Below, piece after piece: positions 7,699 through 15,161 of a stretch of 45,443 bases of DNA. The DNA is from Fibrobacterota bacterium. GTDB taxonomy: Bacteria; Fibrobacterota; Fibrobacteria; UBA5070. How positions within the stretch are numbered: the stretch's first letter is position 1; each line of letters starts with the position of its first letter. A model generated the notes under the pieces. It did not search any database. It was not told the DNA's origin and was given only the letters and a program-made list of their open reading frames with translations. The stretch spans positions 1 to 45,443 of the forward strand of contig JAKPQQ010000126.1 in NCBI GenBank assembly GCA_029557215.1, in the 5' to 3' direction. Position numbers and translations under genes: made by a program.

Positions 7699-9275
7699 CC
7701 CGGGGCCTCCGATCCGGCGAGTTCCATGGCCTTGGACGCGGTGTCCACGCGAGCTCCCTTGCCGCCCTTCAGCCAGGCGACCATCGATCCGCGGGCGTCG
7801 GGCGACCCGGCGCCCCAGGGAAGCGACGGGTCGTCGACGGCGAAGCGCGCGATCCGCGAAAAGGCCGGAGCCGCCACGAGACCTCCGGTGTGCCCGTTGA
7901 GGGTGGGGTCGTCGACCATGACCACGCACACCAGCGCCGAAGGGCGCGACATCACGATTCCGATGAAGGACGCCATGAAGCGATCCTGGTAGTAGCGGCC
8001 CGAAGCGGCGTCCACCTTCTGCGAAGTTCCGGTCTTGCCCAGCACGCGAAGCCCCGGCAGCATGGCGAGCCTGCCCGTGCCTTCCTGGACCACGCTTTCC
8101 AGGGCGGCGAGCACGTCCTTGGCCGTCCCGCCCGACACGGCCTGCCGGACCGGGCGGACCGGCACGCGTTCGACCGTGTCGCCCGCCTGGTCCAGGACCG
8201 CCTTCACCAGGCGAGGACGCATCAGGACGCCGCCGTTGGCGAGCGCGGCGTAAGCGGCGGCCATCTGCAGCGGGGTCGCGGTCACTTCCTGTCCGATCGC
8301 CAGGGTGGGCAGCGTGCGCATCGACCACTGGTCGACGGTGCGCAGGATCCCCGTCTCCTCGCCGGGAAGATCCACGCCGGAACCCGTCCCGAATCCCAGG
8401 TCGCGGGCGGTCTTGTAGAGTTTTTCCGCGCCCACCCGGCCGGCGATCTGCGCGAAGCACACGTTGCTCGACTGCACCAGGCACCATTTCACGTCGAAGA
8501 CGCCGGTGTTCGGGTGCGCGTCGCGGATGGCGCGATGCCCGTCGCCGGGATCCCACGACGGCGTGACGTTGATGCGGGTGGCGAGATCCACCGCGTGGTT
8601 GTCCAGCGCGGCGGCCAGCGTCACGGCCTTGAAGGTGGAACCGGGTTCGTAGGTCCTGTGGACCAGCCCGATGTCCACGCGCCCTTTGGCCATTTCCATG
8701 CGGTTGGCGGGCGAAGGCACCGACGCCGCGGCGACGATGTCGCCGGTCGCGGCATCCATGACCACGGCCACGCCGCCCTTGGCGCCGTGGCGCTGAACGG
8801 TTTCCGTCAAGACCTTCTCGGCCTCCACCTGGAGCCCGGGGTGCAGCGTTGTCACCAGCGAGTACCCGGCGAGGGCGCCCGAACCTTCCTGTTCGAAGGC
8901 GGGCCAGGGCTGGCCGCGCCCCGTGCGCCTGGCCACCCGCCACCCGGCGATGCCGCGCAATTTGCGGTCCCACTGGTATTCCAGGCCCATGAGGCCCGAA
9001 CCGTCGCGCCCGACCATTCCCAGGACGGGCAGCGCGGTGGATCCCCACGGCCATTCGCGTCCCCCGCCGGGCGCGTCGGAGGCCAGCACCGAGCCGTCGG
9101 CGGCCAGGATGGACCCGCGAGGAGCCGACAGAAGCTGTCGCATCCGGGACTGGGCGCGAGCCTGCTCGCGCAGATCGGCGGATTCCACGACCTGGATCCA
9201 CACCAGCCTCGCGCCGATGGCCGCGAACAGCAGCACGAAGCCGGCGCGAAGGAATCGGATGCGCGCGTCGTTCAC
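7695..9275 (-). CDS. ftsI: Peptidoglycan D,D-transpeptidase FtsI (class B PBP)
   Basis: FtsI cross-links septal peptidoglycan as partner of FtsW. The 526-residue product has one N-terminal membrane anchor (about residues 8-28, AGFVLLFAAIGARLVWIQVV), a short pedestal domain beginning at APRGSILAADGSVLA, and a transpeptidase domain with the three penicillin-binding motifs: active-site Ser in GSTFK (Ser213), SSN in LVQSSNVCFAQ, and KTGTSQK (Lys414). The GTG start at 9275 overlaps the rsmH-ftsL stop (GTGA, 9272-9275). The C-terminal tail (SMVAWLKGGKGARVDTASKA) could be the remnant of a PASTA domain but is too short to call one. Confidence 0.95.
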   Translation of the reverse strand: MNDARIRFLRAGFVLLFAAIGARLVWIQVVESADLREQARAQSRMRQLLSAPRGSILAADGSVLASDAPGGGREWPWGSTALPVLGMVGRDGSGLMGLEYQWDRKLRGIAGWRVARRTGRGQPWPAFEQEGSGALAGYSLVTTLHPGLQVEAEKVLTETVQRHGAKGGVAVVMDAATGDIVAAASVPSPANRMEMAKGRVDIGLVHRTYEPGSTFKAVTLAAALDNHAVDLATRINVTPSWDPGDGHRAIRDAHPNTGVFDVKWCLVQSSNVCFAQIAGRVGAEKLYKTARDLGFGTGSGVDLPGEETGILRTVDQWSMRTLPTLAIGQEVTATPLQMAAAYAALANGGVLMRPRLVKAVLDQAGDTVERVPVRPVRQAVSGGTAKDVLAALESVVQEGTGRLAMLPGLRVLGKTGTSQKVDAASGRYYQDRFMASFIGIVMSRPSALVCVVMVDDPTLNGHTGGLVAAPAFSRIARFAVDDPSLPWGAGSPDARGSMVAWLKGGKGARVDTASKAMELAGSEAPG

Positions 9276-10471
9276 GGGCGCACCTCGGCGGTGTCGGGTT
9301 CCACCAGCCTGAACTGGCGCTCGGGGCGGGCGTAGCCCAGCGCGGCGGCGCGCTTGCCGACCACGGCGGGCTGGCGCTCGGAACGGATCCGGGCCTCCAC
9401 CTGCGCCACGCTGTCGGACAGCTTGCGTTCGCGGTCGCGCGCCGCGCCCAAGCCCTTTTCCAGTTCCACGTGGCGGGTCTGGCGCCAAACGCACCCGACC
9501 ATCACCGTGCCCACGAGACCGATCGCAAGAAGAAGCCCCAGAACTCCGGCCAACGCCGCGCCGCGACGCTTCTCGACCACCCGCAGCTGCGCCGATCGGG
9601 CGCGCGGATTCGAGGCGACCTCCTCCTTGGAGGGGTCTTCGCGGCGCGCCACCCACGACCCCTGCATCGCCGGGCGGTTGCCGTAGATGTCGCGGGGGGC
9701 GTCGGCGTCGTCGCCGATGAGCTTGCGCAGGATCCCCTTGGCGAGGCGATCCTCCACCGAGTGGTAGGTGAGCACGGCCAGACGGCCGCCGGGAGCCAGA
9801 CGCGAAAACGCCGCGGGCAAAGCCGTGCGGATCTCGTCCAGTTCGCTGTTGACGACCATGCGCAGCGCCATGGACAGGCGCGCCATTTCGCGGGGCCGGT
9901 CGCGCATGCCGCGCGGGAAGGCCTCCAACAGGGCGGCTTCCAGATCGTCGGAGGTCAGATCGCGCTCGGCGGCCAGTTTGGCCAGATGGCGGCAGACGAT
10001 TCGCGAACGGGGAACGTCGGCCAGCTCGGCCAGCAGGTTCCCCAGCTCGTCGGGATCCGTCGCCGTCAGGATCGAGCGAAGGTCGCGGGGATCTTCGCGG
10101 TCCATGCGAAGGTCCAGCGGCACGCCGGGACGGATGGTGAATCCGCGATGGTCTTCGTCGAGCTGGCGGCTGGAGACGCCGAAATCGAACAGGAAGCCCT
10201 TGGCGCCGTCGGTCTCCTCGAAGCTCGCCAGGGCGGAAAACGGCGTGTGGATGCACGAGAACCTGGGATCGCCACCCAGACGGTTCCTGGCGACCGCCAG
10301 GGCTTCGGTGTCGCGATCCAATCCGACCACGCGACAGGATCCGTCAAGCACGCGCAGGAACGCCTCGCTGTGGCCGCCGTCGCCCAGCGTGCAATCCACC
10401 CACGTCCCGGGACCCGGAGCGGCGAGCAGTTCGGCGATGCGCCCGGCCAGGACCGGCTGGTGGCGGATCAT
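9272..10471 (-). CDS. rsmH: RsmH-FtsL fusion: 16S rRNA m4C1402 methyltransferase joined to a division protein FtsL-like segment
   Basis: Residues 1-303 form a complete RsmH (MraW). They include the HQPVLAGR start, the SAM-binding loop DCTLGDGGHSEAFL (26-39), LFDFGVSSRQLDEDHRGFT, FPRGMRDRP, SMALRMVVN, YHSVEDRLAK and the usual C-terminal end NPRARSAQLRVVEKRR. Instead of stopping, the frame runs on for about 96 residues with a hydrophobic segment (about 304-327), a charged, probably coiled-coil stretch (about 330-370) and AAALGYARPERQFRLV, which matches the FtsL layout. FtsL is a bitopic divisome protein normally encoded by the next gene. Topology fits: cytoplasmic enzyme, membrane pass, periplasmic FtsL part. 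Internal re-initiation at a GTG near codon 298 could release a separate FtsL, but I see no good ribosome binding site there. ATGA overlap with mraZ at 10468-10471. Confidence 0.9.
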   Translation of the reverse strand: MIRHQPVLAGRIAELLAAPGPGTWVDCTLGDGGHSEAFLRVLDGSCRVVGLDRDTEALAVARNRLGGDPRFSCIHTPFSALASFEETDGAKGFLFDFGVSSRQLDEDHRGFTIRPGVPLDLRMDREDPRDLRSILTATDPDELGNLLAELADVPRSRIVCRHLAKLAAERDLTSDDLEAALLEAFPRGMRDRPREMARLSMALRMVVNSELDEIRTALPAAFSRLAPGGRLAVLTYHSVEDRLAKGILRKLIGDDADAPRDIYGNRPAMQGSWVARREDPSKEEVASNPRARSAQLRVVEKRRGAALAGVLGLLLAIGLVGTVMVGCVWRQTRHVELEKGLGAARDRERKLSDSVAQVEARIRSERQPAVVGKRAAALGYARPERQFRLVEPDTAEVRP

Positions 10472-10920
10472 GCGCCCTCCAGCGGCACCTGGAGGGTATC
10501 CAGGAACGAATCGAAGCCGGGCGTGGAGCCTTCGCCCAGGATCTCGGACTCGAAGCGGGACGGATGCATGAGCGAGATGCGGTCGCCCTCGCCAACGAAG
10601 GTCACGCGCCCTTCGAGCCCGGCCCATTCGACCAGCCGCGGCGGGAGCGTCAGACGATTCTGTTCGTCGAGCTCGGAGCTGGCCGCGAGCGCGGTGAGGC
10701 GCCGGATGTGCGTGGCGAGCTCGGGAGTGCGTTCCCGGCTCTGCAGGGCGCGGATGGTGCGTTCGAACGCGGGGGCGTCGAACAGGTTGAGCGTCGAATT
10801 GGGGCCTGGAACGACCACGACCTTGCCATCCGCCTCGGCAGGCAGCTCACGACGCAACTCCCGGGGTAGGTTGGTCCTCCCCTTCGCGTCGATGGCAACG
10901 GTACTGTGGCCGTAAAACAC
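10468..10920 (-). CDS. mraZ: Transcriptional regulator MraZ
   Basis: MraZ is the AbrB-like DNA-binding regulator that opens most dcw operons and represses its own promoter. The product from GTG 10920 is 150 residues, close to the usual length of about 150, with two SpoVT/AbrB-type repeats: FYGHSTVAIDAKGRTNLP near the N-terminus and ELDEQNRLTLPPRLVEWAGL in the second half. The GTG was preferred over the ATG at 10938 and a TTG at 10950 for two reasons. The family starts with M-F-x-G, and GGAGGAG sits 9 nt upstream of this GTG as a strong Shine-Dalgarno sequence. The stop overlaps rsmH-ftsL. Three MraZ-type operator repeats lie 23-48 nt upstream of the start. Confidence 0.93.
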   Translation of the reverse strand: MFYGHSTVAIDAKGRTNLPRELRRELPAEADGKVVVVPGPNSTLNLFDAPAFERTIRALQSRERTPELATHIRRLTALAASSELDEQNRLTLPPRLVEWAGLEGRVTFVGEGDRISLMHPSRFESEILGEGSTPGFDSFLDTLQVPLEGA

Positions 10921-10942
10921 GCTTCGAGACTCCTCCATAACA

Positions 10943-10968
10943 ACCCGCAATTACCCACGGGCACCCAC
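10943..10968 (-). promoter_or_regulatory. MraZ operator: three direct repeats with 10-bp period
   Basis: On the minus strand the sequence reads TGGGT-GCCCG-TGGGT-AATTG-CGGGT, three repeats spaced by 5 nt. This matches the TGGGN-N5-TGGGN-N5-TGGGN arrangement known as the E. coli MraZ target, with the third copy deviating by one base. On the plus strand the cores are acccgc, acccac and acccac at 10943, 10953 and 10963. The location between a possible -10 (TATTAG, minus strand, 10971-10976) and the mraZ start suits autorepression. Confidence 0.75.
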
Positions 10969-10970
10969 AA

Positions 10971-10999
10971 CTAATACCTTTTCCCCGAAGCGGTCCGCA
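10971..10999 (-). promoter_or_regulatory. Possible mraZ/dcw operon promoter
   Basis: The minus strand shows TTGCGG, an 18-nt spacer and TATTAG directly before the MraZ repeats. The -10 element is moderate and the -35 matches only TTG. The call rests mostly on position just upstream of the operator, so it is tentative. Confidence 0.35.
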
Positions 11000-11104
11000 A
11001 GAGGGGGGGGCGATCCCTCTTCAGGAACAGAACTTGACAAGAGGCATAAACCCCCAAAACCACAACAGAGTGTGCCCCATGTCACAAACCGCACTACATC
11101 TTCA

Positions 11105-11178
11105 ACTAAACCGATTTAGTACCGCGTAATACACAGGAATTCGAACAAGTATTCCACATTTAATCCACACTATTCACA
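11105..11178. promoter_or_regulatory. Palindrome and cluster of DnaA-box-like 9-mers in the mraZ intergenic region
   Basis: The stretch from 10921 to 11223 has no gene and is visibly more AT-rich than its surroundings. It contains a 16-bp near-palindrome ACTAAACCGATTTAGT (11105-11120). It also has four plus-strand 9-mers that each match TTWTNCACA at 8 of 9 positions: TAATACACA (11127-11135), TATTCCACA (11150-11158), TAATCCACA (11161-11169) and CTATTCACA (11170-11178). The last two are adjacent. Function is inferred; the motif is short and each copy has one mismatch. Confidence 0.35.
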
Positions 11179-11223
11179 TTCCTGGTGATTGCTCCTGAGT
11201 CTCAGATTCGGTACATTCAAGAA

Positions 11224-12654
11224 ATGACCACCGCCAAAGAGATCCTCGGAACCCACCAGAAGGCTCTCCAAGTCAACCTGGACCCCCGCCGCTACGGAAC
11301 CTTCGCCGAGATCGGAGCCGGCCAGGAGGTGGTCCGCTGGTTCTTCCGGGTCGGCGGCGCCGCCGGCACGATCTCCAAGTCCATCAGCGCCTACGACATG
11401 ACGGTTTCCGACGCGATCTACGGGAAATGCGACCGCTACGTCGCCCGACCGCGGCTCCAGAGCATGCTCGACTACGAATTCCGGTTGAACCAGGAACGGC
11501 TGCAGGAGGCCCGGGGCGCGTCCACCGCGTTCTTCGTCTTCGCCGACACCGTGTCGGCGCGCAACTGGAAAGGCAACAACGAGTGCCACGGGTGGATGGG
11601 CGTGAAGTTCCAGGCGGCACCCGGCGACCAGGCGTCGCAGATCACGATCCACGTGAGGATGCTCGACAACGAGAACCTGCTCCAGCAGGAGGCCCTGGGG
11701 ATCGTGGGGGTGAACCTGCTGCACGGAGCGTTCTTCCTGTCGCAGGAGCCCGAGCGGGTGGTGGAATCGCTTCTGGACGGATTGTCGGTGAACCGCGTCG
11801 AGATCGACATGGTGGAATTCTCCGGTGCCGGTTTCCGTCATGTGGACAACCGCCTCATGAGCCTCAAGCTGGTCCAGCTGGGGCTTTCCAAGGCGGCCAT
11901 GTTCTCGGCGAACGGGGAGGTCCTGCAACCCTCCGAGGCGCTGCGCAAGAAGAAGGTCCTGATCGAACGCGGCAGTTTCCGTCCGGTCTGCACCGTGAAC
12001 CTGGACATGATGGAGTCGGCCCTTTCCAAGATGCGACAGGAATCGTCCGTCGACGCCTCGGAAGAAGTGGTCGAGATCATGGAGATCACGATGTCGAACC
12101 TGGTGGATCCGCTGAGCCGGTCGGTCGACCACCGCGACTTCCTGGCCCGCGCCGACATGCTCGCCGCCTGCGGCAAGACCGTGCTGATCTCGGACTTTTC
12201 CGAGTACTTCCGCCTGGGCGCCTACCTGAGCCGATGGACCACCAAGCGCATCGCCCTGGTCATGGGGGCGAAGTCGCTGCTCCAGCTGTTCGACGAGCAG
12301 TTCTACGCGAACCTGGACGGCGGCATCCTCGAGTCGTTCGGGCGGCTGTTCAAGCACGACCTGCACTTGTACGTGTATCCCTGGAAGGACGACGCGAGCG
12401 GAGAGCTCCGGACCGCGATCAACCTGCCTCTCCAGGGCGAACTCGGGATCCTCCACCGGTACCTGGTGGAACGCGGCGTGATCGTCCCCTTGGACCGGTA
12501 CGATCCGGTCTGCCTGGAAGCCCGATCCAGGGATGCGCTGGCCAGGATCGCCAAGGGCGACGCCTCCTGGGAAACCATGGTCCCGCCCCATGTCGCCGAG
12601 GTGATCAAGAGGAACGGATACCTGGGCTGGAGGGATCCCTCGGCCCCCGCGTGA
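11224..12654 (+). CDS. Conserved protein of unknown function, divergent from the dcw operon
   Basis: The 476-residue soluble protein has no signal peptide or membrane segment. I recognise the highly conserved opening (LGTHQKALQVNLDPRRYGTF followed by AEIGAGQEVVRWFFRVGGAAGT) from a widespread bacterial family of about 480 residues. From memory, that family is often labelled nicotinate-nucleotide adenylyltransferase or even TonB-dependent receptor in automatic annotation. I see no HxGH nucleotidyltransferase motif and no barrel features, so neither label is supported here. The ATG at 11224 was chosen because conservation begins there; the 13 codons before it are reached only through a non-ATG start. 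A TACATT box lies 6 nt before the ATG and there is no clear Shine-Dalgarno, suggesting a very short leader. The stop abuts the stop of the convergent gene at 12655 with no spacer. Confidence 0.8.
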   Translation: MTTAKEILGTHQKALQVNLDPRRYGTFAEIGAGQEVVRWFFRVGGAAGTISKSISAYDMTVSDAIYGKCDRYVARPRLQSMLDYEFRLNQERLQEARGASTAFFVFADTVSARNWKGNNECHGWMGVKFQAAPGDQASQITIHVRMLDNENLLQQEALGIVGVNLLHGAFFLSQEPERVVESLLDGLSVNRVEIDMVEFSGAGFRHVDNRLMSLKLVQLGLSKAAMFSANGEVLQPSEALRKKKVLIERGSFRPVCTVNLDMMESALSKMRQESSVDASEEVVEIMEITMSNLVDPLSRSVDHRDFLARADMLAACGKTVLISDFSEYFRLGAYLSRWTTKRIALVMGAKSLLQLFDEQFYANLDGGILESFGRLFKHDLHLYVYPWKDDASGELRTAINLPLQGELGILHRYLVERGVIVPLDRYDPVCLEARSRDALARIAKGDASWETMVPPHVAEVIKRNGYLGWRDPSAPA

Positions 12655-13644
12655 CTACCTGACGGGAATCGTCATCCTTCCGACCAGCTGTCCGCCGTTC
12701 GTCGACACGTCCAGGCGAACCTCGCCGGGAGCGTCCGCCGCGCGCCGGGAGGACGACCAGGTGCGGAACCCGTCCTTGCGCCCTCCGCGGAGGGCGAGGG
12801 GGATCTCGGCCACCAGGCGGTCGTCGCGGTACCAGCGGTGCACGACGGTGTCGGAAAGCCCCGCCGGAGCGAACACCGGGGTCCATGCCCACAGTTCGGT
12901 CCCCGTCGCGGCGACGGAAAGCGTGTCCGACGGAATCCGTCCATGCACGCCCTTCGCGATCACGCCCGATTCCACCCGCAGCGGCACCGGCGGGATCCAG
13001 CCGCTGGCGGCGATCGATGCGAGGACCCCGACGACTCCGCCCGTGGCCGAAGTGCGGATCCAGCGGCGCCCGCCGACGGCCAGGCCGGCGGTCGCCCCCG
13101 CCAGGCCGCCGGCGACGGCCAACGCCTCCGACGTGTGCGCCCCGGCCAAGGCGGGCACGACGAACGCGAGCCCCGCGAAGGCCACGAGGGCCTTGTGGAC
13201 GAGCAGCAACCTGGTGCGCGCGGCGATCTTCCCGAAGTAGAGGGGGTCGAACAGCGTGGTCGCGGCGAGCGCGAACAGCAGCGAGGTGAAGATCGCGTTC
13301 CTGGAACTCCAGGTCGTGGACCTGACCCAGAAGGGGATCGTGAAGAAGAGGATCTCCTGGCTCAGGTTCTGCGCGGTCCAGACCAGCGCGAAGTCGCCGA
13401 ACCGCAACCACCGCGACGGATTCCGTCTTTTCGCGGCCCACCAGCGCAGCGACGCCAGGACGAAGGCCACGAGCCATGCTCCGGCGAGCATCCAGGCCAC
13501 GATCCGGGCCTGCTCGTAGCGGCGCACGAACCCGAACGCGCTCCACAATCCCGCCGCGAGCGAGATCCAGGGCATGAACCGGACCACGGTCGACCGCAGC
13601 CACCGGAACGCGGCCGACTCCTGGATCGCCAGCAGGCGGTTCAC
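12655..13644 (-). CDS. DUF5924/DUF2914 membrane protein
   Basis: This 329-residue protein has several hydrophobic segments in its first 240 residues (for example MPWISLAAGLWSAFGFV, ARIVAWMLAGAWLVAFVL, ALVAFAGLAFVVPALAG). A soluble C-terminal domain of about 90 residues follows, with ELWAWTPVFAPAGLSDTVVH, then HRWYRDDRLVAEIPLALRGG and FRTWSSSR. That pattern matches DUF2914, and the whole layout resembles the DUF5924/DUF2914 proteins known from Proteobacteria. The biochemical role is unknown. The GTG start at 13644 overlaps the stop of the upstream hydrolase as GTGA (13641-13644), so the two are probably co-translated and may act together in the cell envelope. Confidence 0.75.
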   Translation of the reverse strand: MNRLLAIQESAAFRWLRSTVVRFMPWISLAAGLWSAFGFVRRYEQARIVAWMLAGAWLVAFVLASLRWWAAKRRNPSRWLRFGDFALVWTAQNLSQEILFFTIPFWVRSTTWSSRNAIFTSLLFALAATTLFDPLYFGKIAARTRLLLVHKALVAFAGLAFVVPALAGAHTSEALAVAGGLAGATAGLAVGGRRWIRTSATGGVVGVLASIAASGWIPPVPLRVESGVIAKGVHGRIPSDTLSVAATGTELWAWTPVFAPAGLSDTVVHRWYRDDRLVAEIPLALRGGRKDGFRTWSSSRRAADAPGEVRLDVSTNGGQLVGRMTIPVR

Positions 13645-14522
13645 CGGTGGCGGCCCACCAGGATCCAGGTCCACAGGTCGGCCAGGACGCAGGATCCGTC
13701 GGGCCAGCGGGGGGTTTCCACGTCCAAGGCCAGCGAATTGTGGCGAGGCTGGCCCGTCGGCCATTCTCCGGAAGGGTCCAGATCCGTCCAGAGCACCCTG
13801 GCCCGTCCGTAGGGAGGGTCTTCCGATTCCACGTTCGCCGCGCGGGCGCCGGGGACCACAACGGAAGCCATCGCCTCGCCCACGGCGCGCGGGACCATCT
13901 CGTCGCGCTCGTGCCCCACCCAGAACCGCCGCTCGACGGGGGTCTTCCAGTCGGATGCGCCGTCCAGCCAATCGGCGAGCCTTCCGTCGGCACGACAGAA
14001 ATCGGCCCACCCCAGCATCGCGCAGCGATCCAACGCCCGCTCCCTGGCCAGGAGCGCCGCGTAGCCGCCTCCCAGCGAATGCCCGATCGCCGCGATCCGC
14101 GACCAATCGGGGCCGCCGTCCAGGAGGTACCGATCCCAGCCTTCGTCCGGACATTTCCCGACCAACGCCCGGAGCGCCGCGAGCAACCGTTCGGAGATCG
14201 ACTCGCCCGCCGCGAGTCCCACGCGCCCCGTCCGGTCGCCTCCGTCCCAGTGGTCCAGCCTCAAGGCCAGGTGCGAGGCCGGGTCGTCGCCGGCCAGATG
14301 GTTGACGGATTCGTCGTTGGGGTAGCCCAGCACCAGGCAATGCAATCCCAAGGCGCCGGCCTGGTCGGCCAACTCCCTGTAGTCGCGGGGCTTGCCACCC
14401 GTCCCGGGGAACACGAGCACCAGGATCCCCTGCGGACTCGCCTCGGGGCCGACGTGGTAGTGCGGAGAGGTCCATCCCTGCACCCGCGGATCGGCCGATT
14501 TCGGAGATAGGAGCCCCTTCAT
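13641..14522 (-). CDS. Alpha/beta hydrolase, BPSS1187-like
   Basis: The 293-residue protein has the alpha/beta hydrolase pattern. An oxyanion-region strand ILVLVFPGTGGKPRDY lies at about residues 33-48, and a nucleophile elbow GHSLGGGY has Ser149 as probable catalytic Ser. An acidic residue after a beta strand (VGHERDEMVP) and a late His (QPRHNSLAL) are candidate triad members. The arrangement resembles the BPSS1187 family, whose substrate is not known. There is no signal peptide. A TACCTT box lies on the minus strand at 14530-14535, only 7 nt from the ATG, suggesting a very short 5' leader. The gene overlaps the DUF5924/DUF2914 gene. Confidence 0.75.
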   Translation of the reverse strand: MKGLLSPKSADPRVQGWTSPHYHVGPEASPQGILVLVFPGTGGKPRDYRELADQAGALGLHCLVLGYPNDESVNHLAGDDPASHLALRLDHWDGGDRTGRVGLAAGESISERLLAALRALVGKCPDEGWDRYLLDGGPDWSRIAAIGHSLGGGYAALLARERALDRCAMLGWADFCRADGRLADWLDGASDWKTPVERRFWVGHERDEMVPRAVGEAMASVVVPGARAANVESEDPPYGRARVLWTDLDPSGEWPTGQPRHNSLALDVETPRWPDGSCVLADLWTWILVGRHR

Positions 14523-14594
14523 GGGAAGAAAGGTACCTGCCTTGGCGCCCGCGACGCTTTCCCGCCCGGTCCGGCGGAACTAGATTCGCACCCC

Positions 14595-15065
14595 ATGCGA
14601 TACATCTCCGCCGCACCGACCGCCTTGACGATCGCCCTGCTGTCTTCGTGTTCCGTGGTTCCGGACCCGACCGCCCAAGGCGTCGAGACCGCCACGGGCG
14701 AAGCATCCTTCAACGGCACCTGGAGATCGCACCGGACCACCCCCACCGGGCTCCTGTCCGAGCGGCTTTCCCTGTTCGCCAGCCGCCGCTACGCGCGCTG
14801 GATCGCGGATTCCACCTTCACCAGCGTCTCGAGCAAGGACGTGCTGCTGGAGCGCGGCACCTGGAGCCACGCCCCCTCGGACAGTTCCCGTCTGTTCCTC
14901 TCGCCCACCCTGCGCGAAATCTGGACCGGTTCGCAACTGGCCGCCGTCGCCTCGCCGGCCACGGACACCGTCGCGTGGCTGCGTTCGGGCGACACCCTCC
15001 GCTGGATCCTGCCGTCCTGGTCGGATCGCAAGAGGCACGACACGATCCGCTACCTGCCGGACTGA
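14595..15065 (+). CDS. Small predicted lipoprotein of unknown function
   Basis: This 156-residue protein begins MRYISAAPTALTIALLSSCS. The LLSSC lipobox puts the lipidated Cys at residue 19, so the mature protein should be membrane-anchored in the envelope. The rest (FNGTWRSHRTTPTGLLSERL and a repeated pattern of short beta-like strands with Trp) looks like a small beta-rich domain of the lipocalin-like kind, but I do not recognise a family. A TAGATT box sits 8 nt upstream of the ATG. The gene is divergent from the hydrolase. Confidence 0.75.
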   Translation: MRYISAAPTALTIALLSSCSVVPDPTAQGVETATGEASFNGTWRSHRTTPTGLLSERLSLFASRRYARWIADSTFTSVSSKDVLLERGTWSHAPSDSSRLFLSPTLREIWTGSQLAAVASPATDTVAWLRSGDTLRWILPSWSDRKRHDTIRYLPD

Positions 15066-15161
15066 TCGCGGGATCCCGCTTTTCTAGGTTAGGTCCCCAT
15101 TCGACGGGGCCGGGAAATCCACCGTCCGCAGCCATCCGCCCAATACCGGGAACAGAGGACG

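Noticed and set aside
7695..7800. PASTA domain at the FtsI C-terminus
   Set aside because: The tail is only about 35 residues and lacks the repeated strand-helix pattern; at best a remnant.
10936..10950. Alternative mraZ starts at ATG 10938 or TTG 10950
   Set aside because: Both would place the GGAGGAG Shine-Dalgarno and part of the MraZ operator inside the coding region, and add residues before the family-typical start M-F-x-G.
11034..11039. TTGACA on the plus strand as a -35 element
   Set aside because: No acceptable -10 at 16-18 nt downstream and nearly 190 nt from the next plus-strand start.
11224..12654. Annotation as nicotinate-nucleotide adenylyltransferase or TonB-dependent receptor
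   Set aside because: No HxGH nucleotidyltransferase motif, signal peptide, TonB box or beta-barrel features are visible.
15068..15083. GCGGGATCCCGC followed by TTTT as a terminator of the lipoprotein gene
   Set aside because: The palindrome leaves almost no loop (stem of four or five pairs), so an efficient intrinsic terminator is doubtful. I did not list it as a feature.
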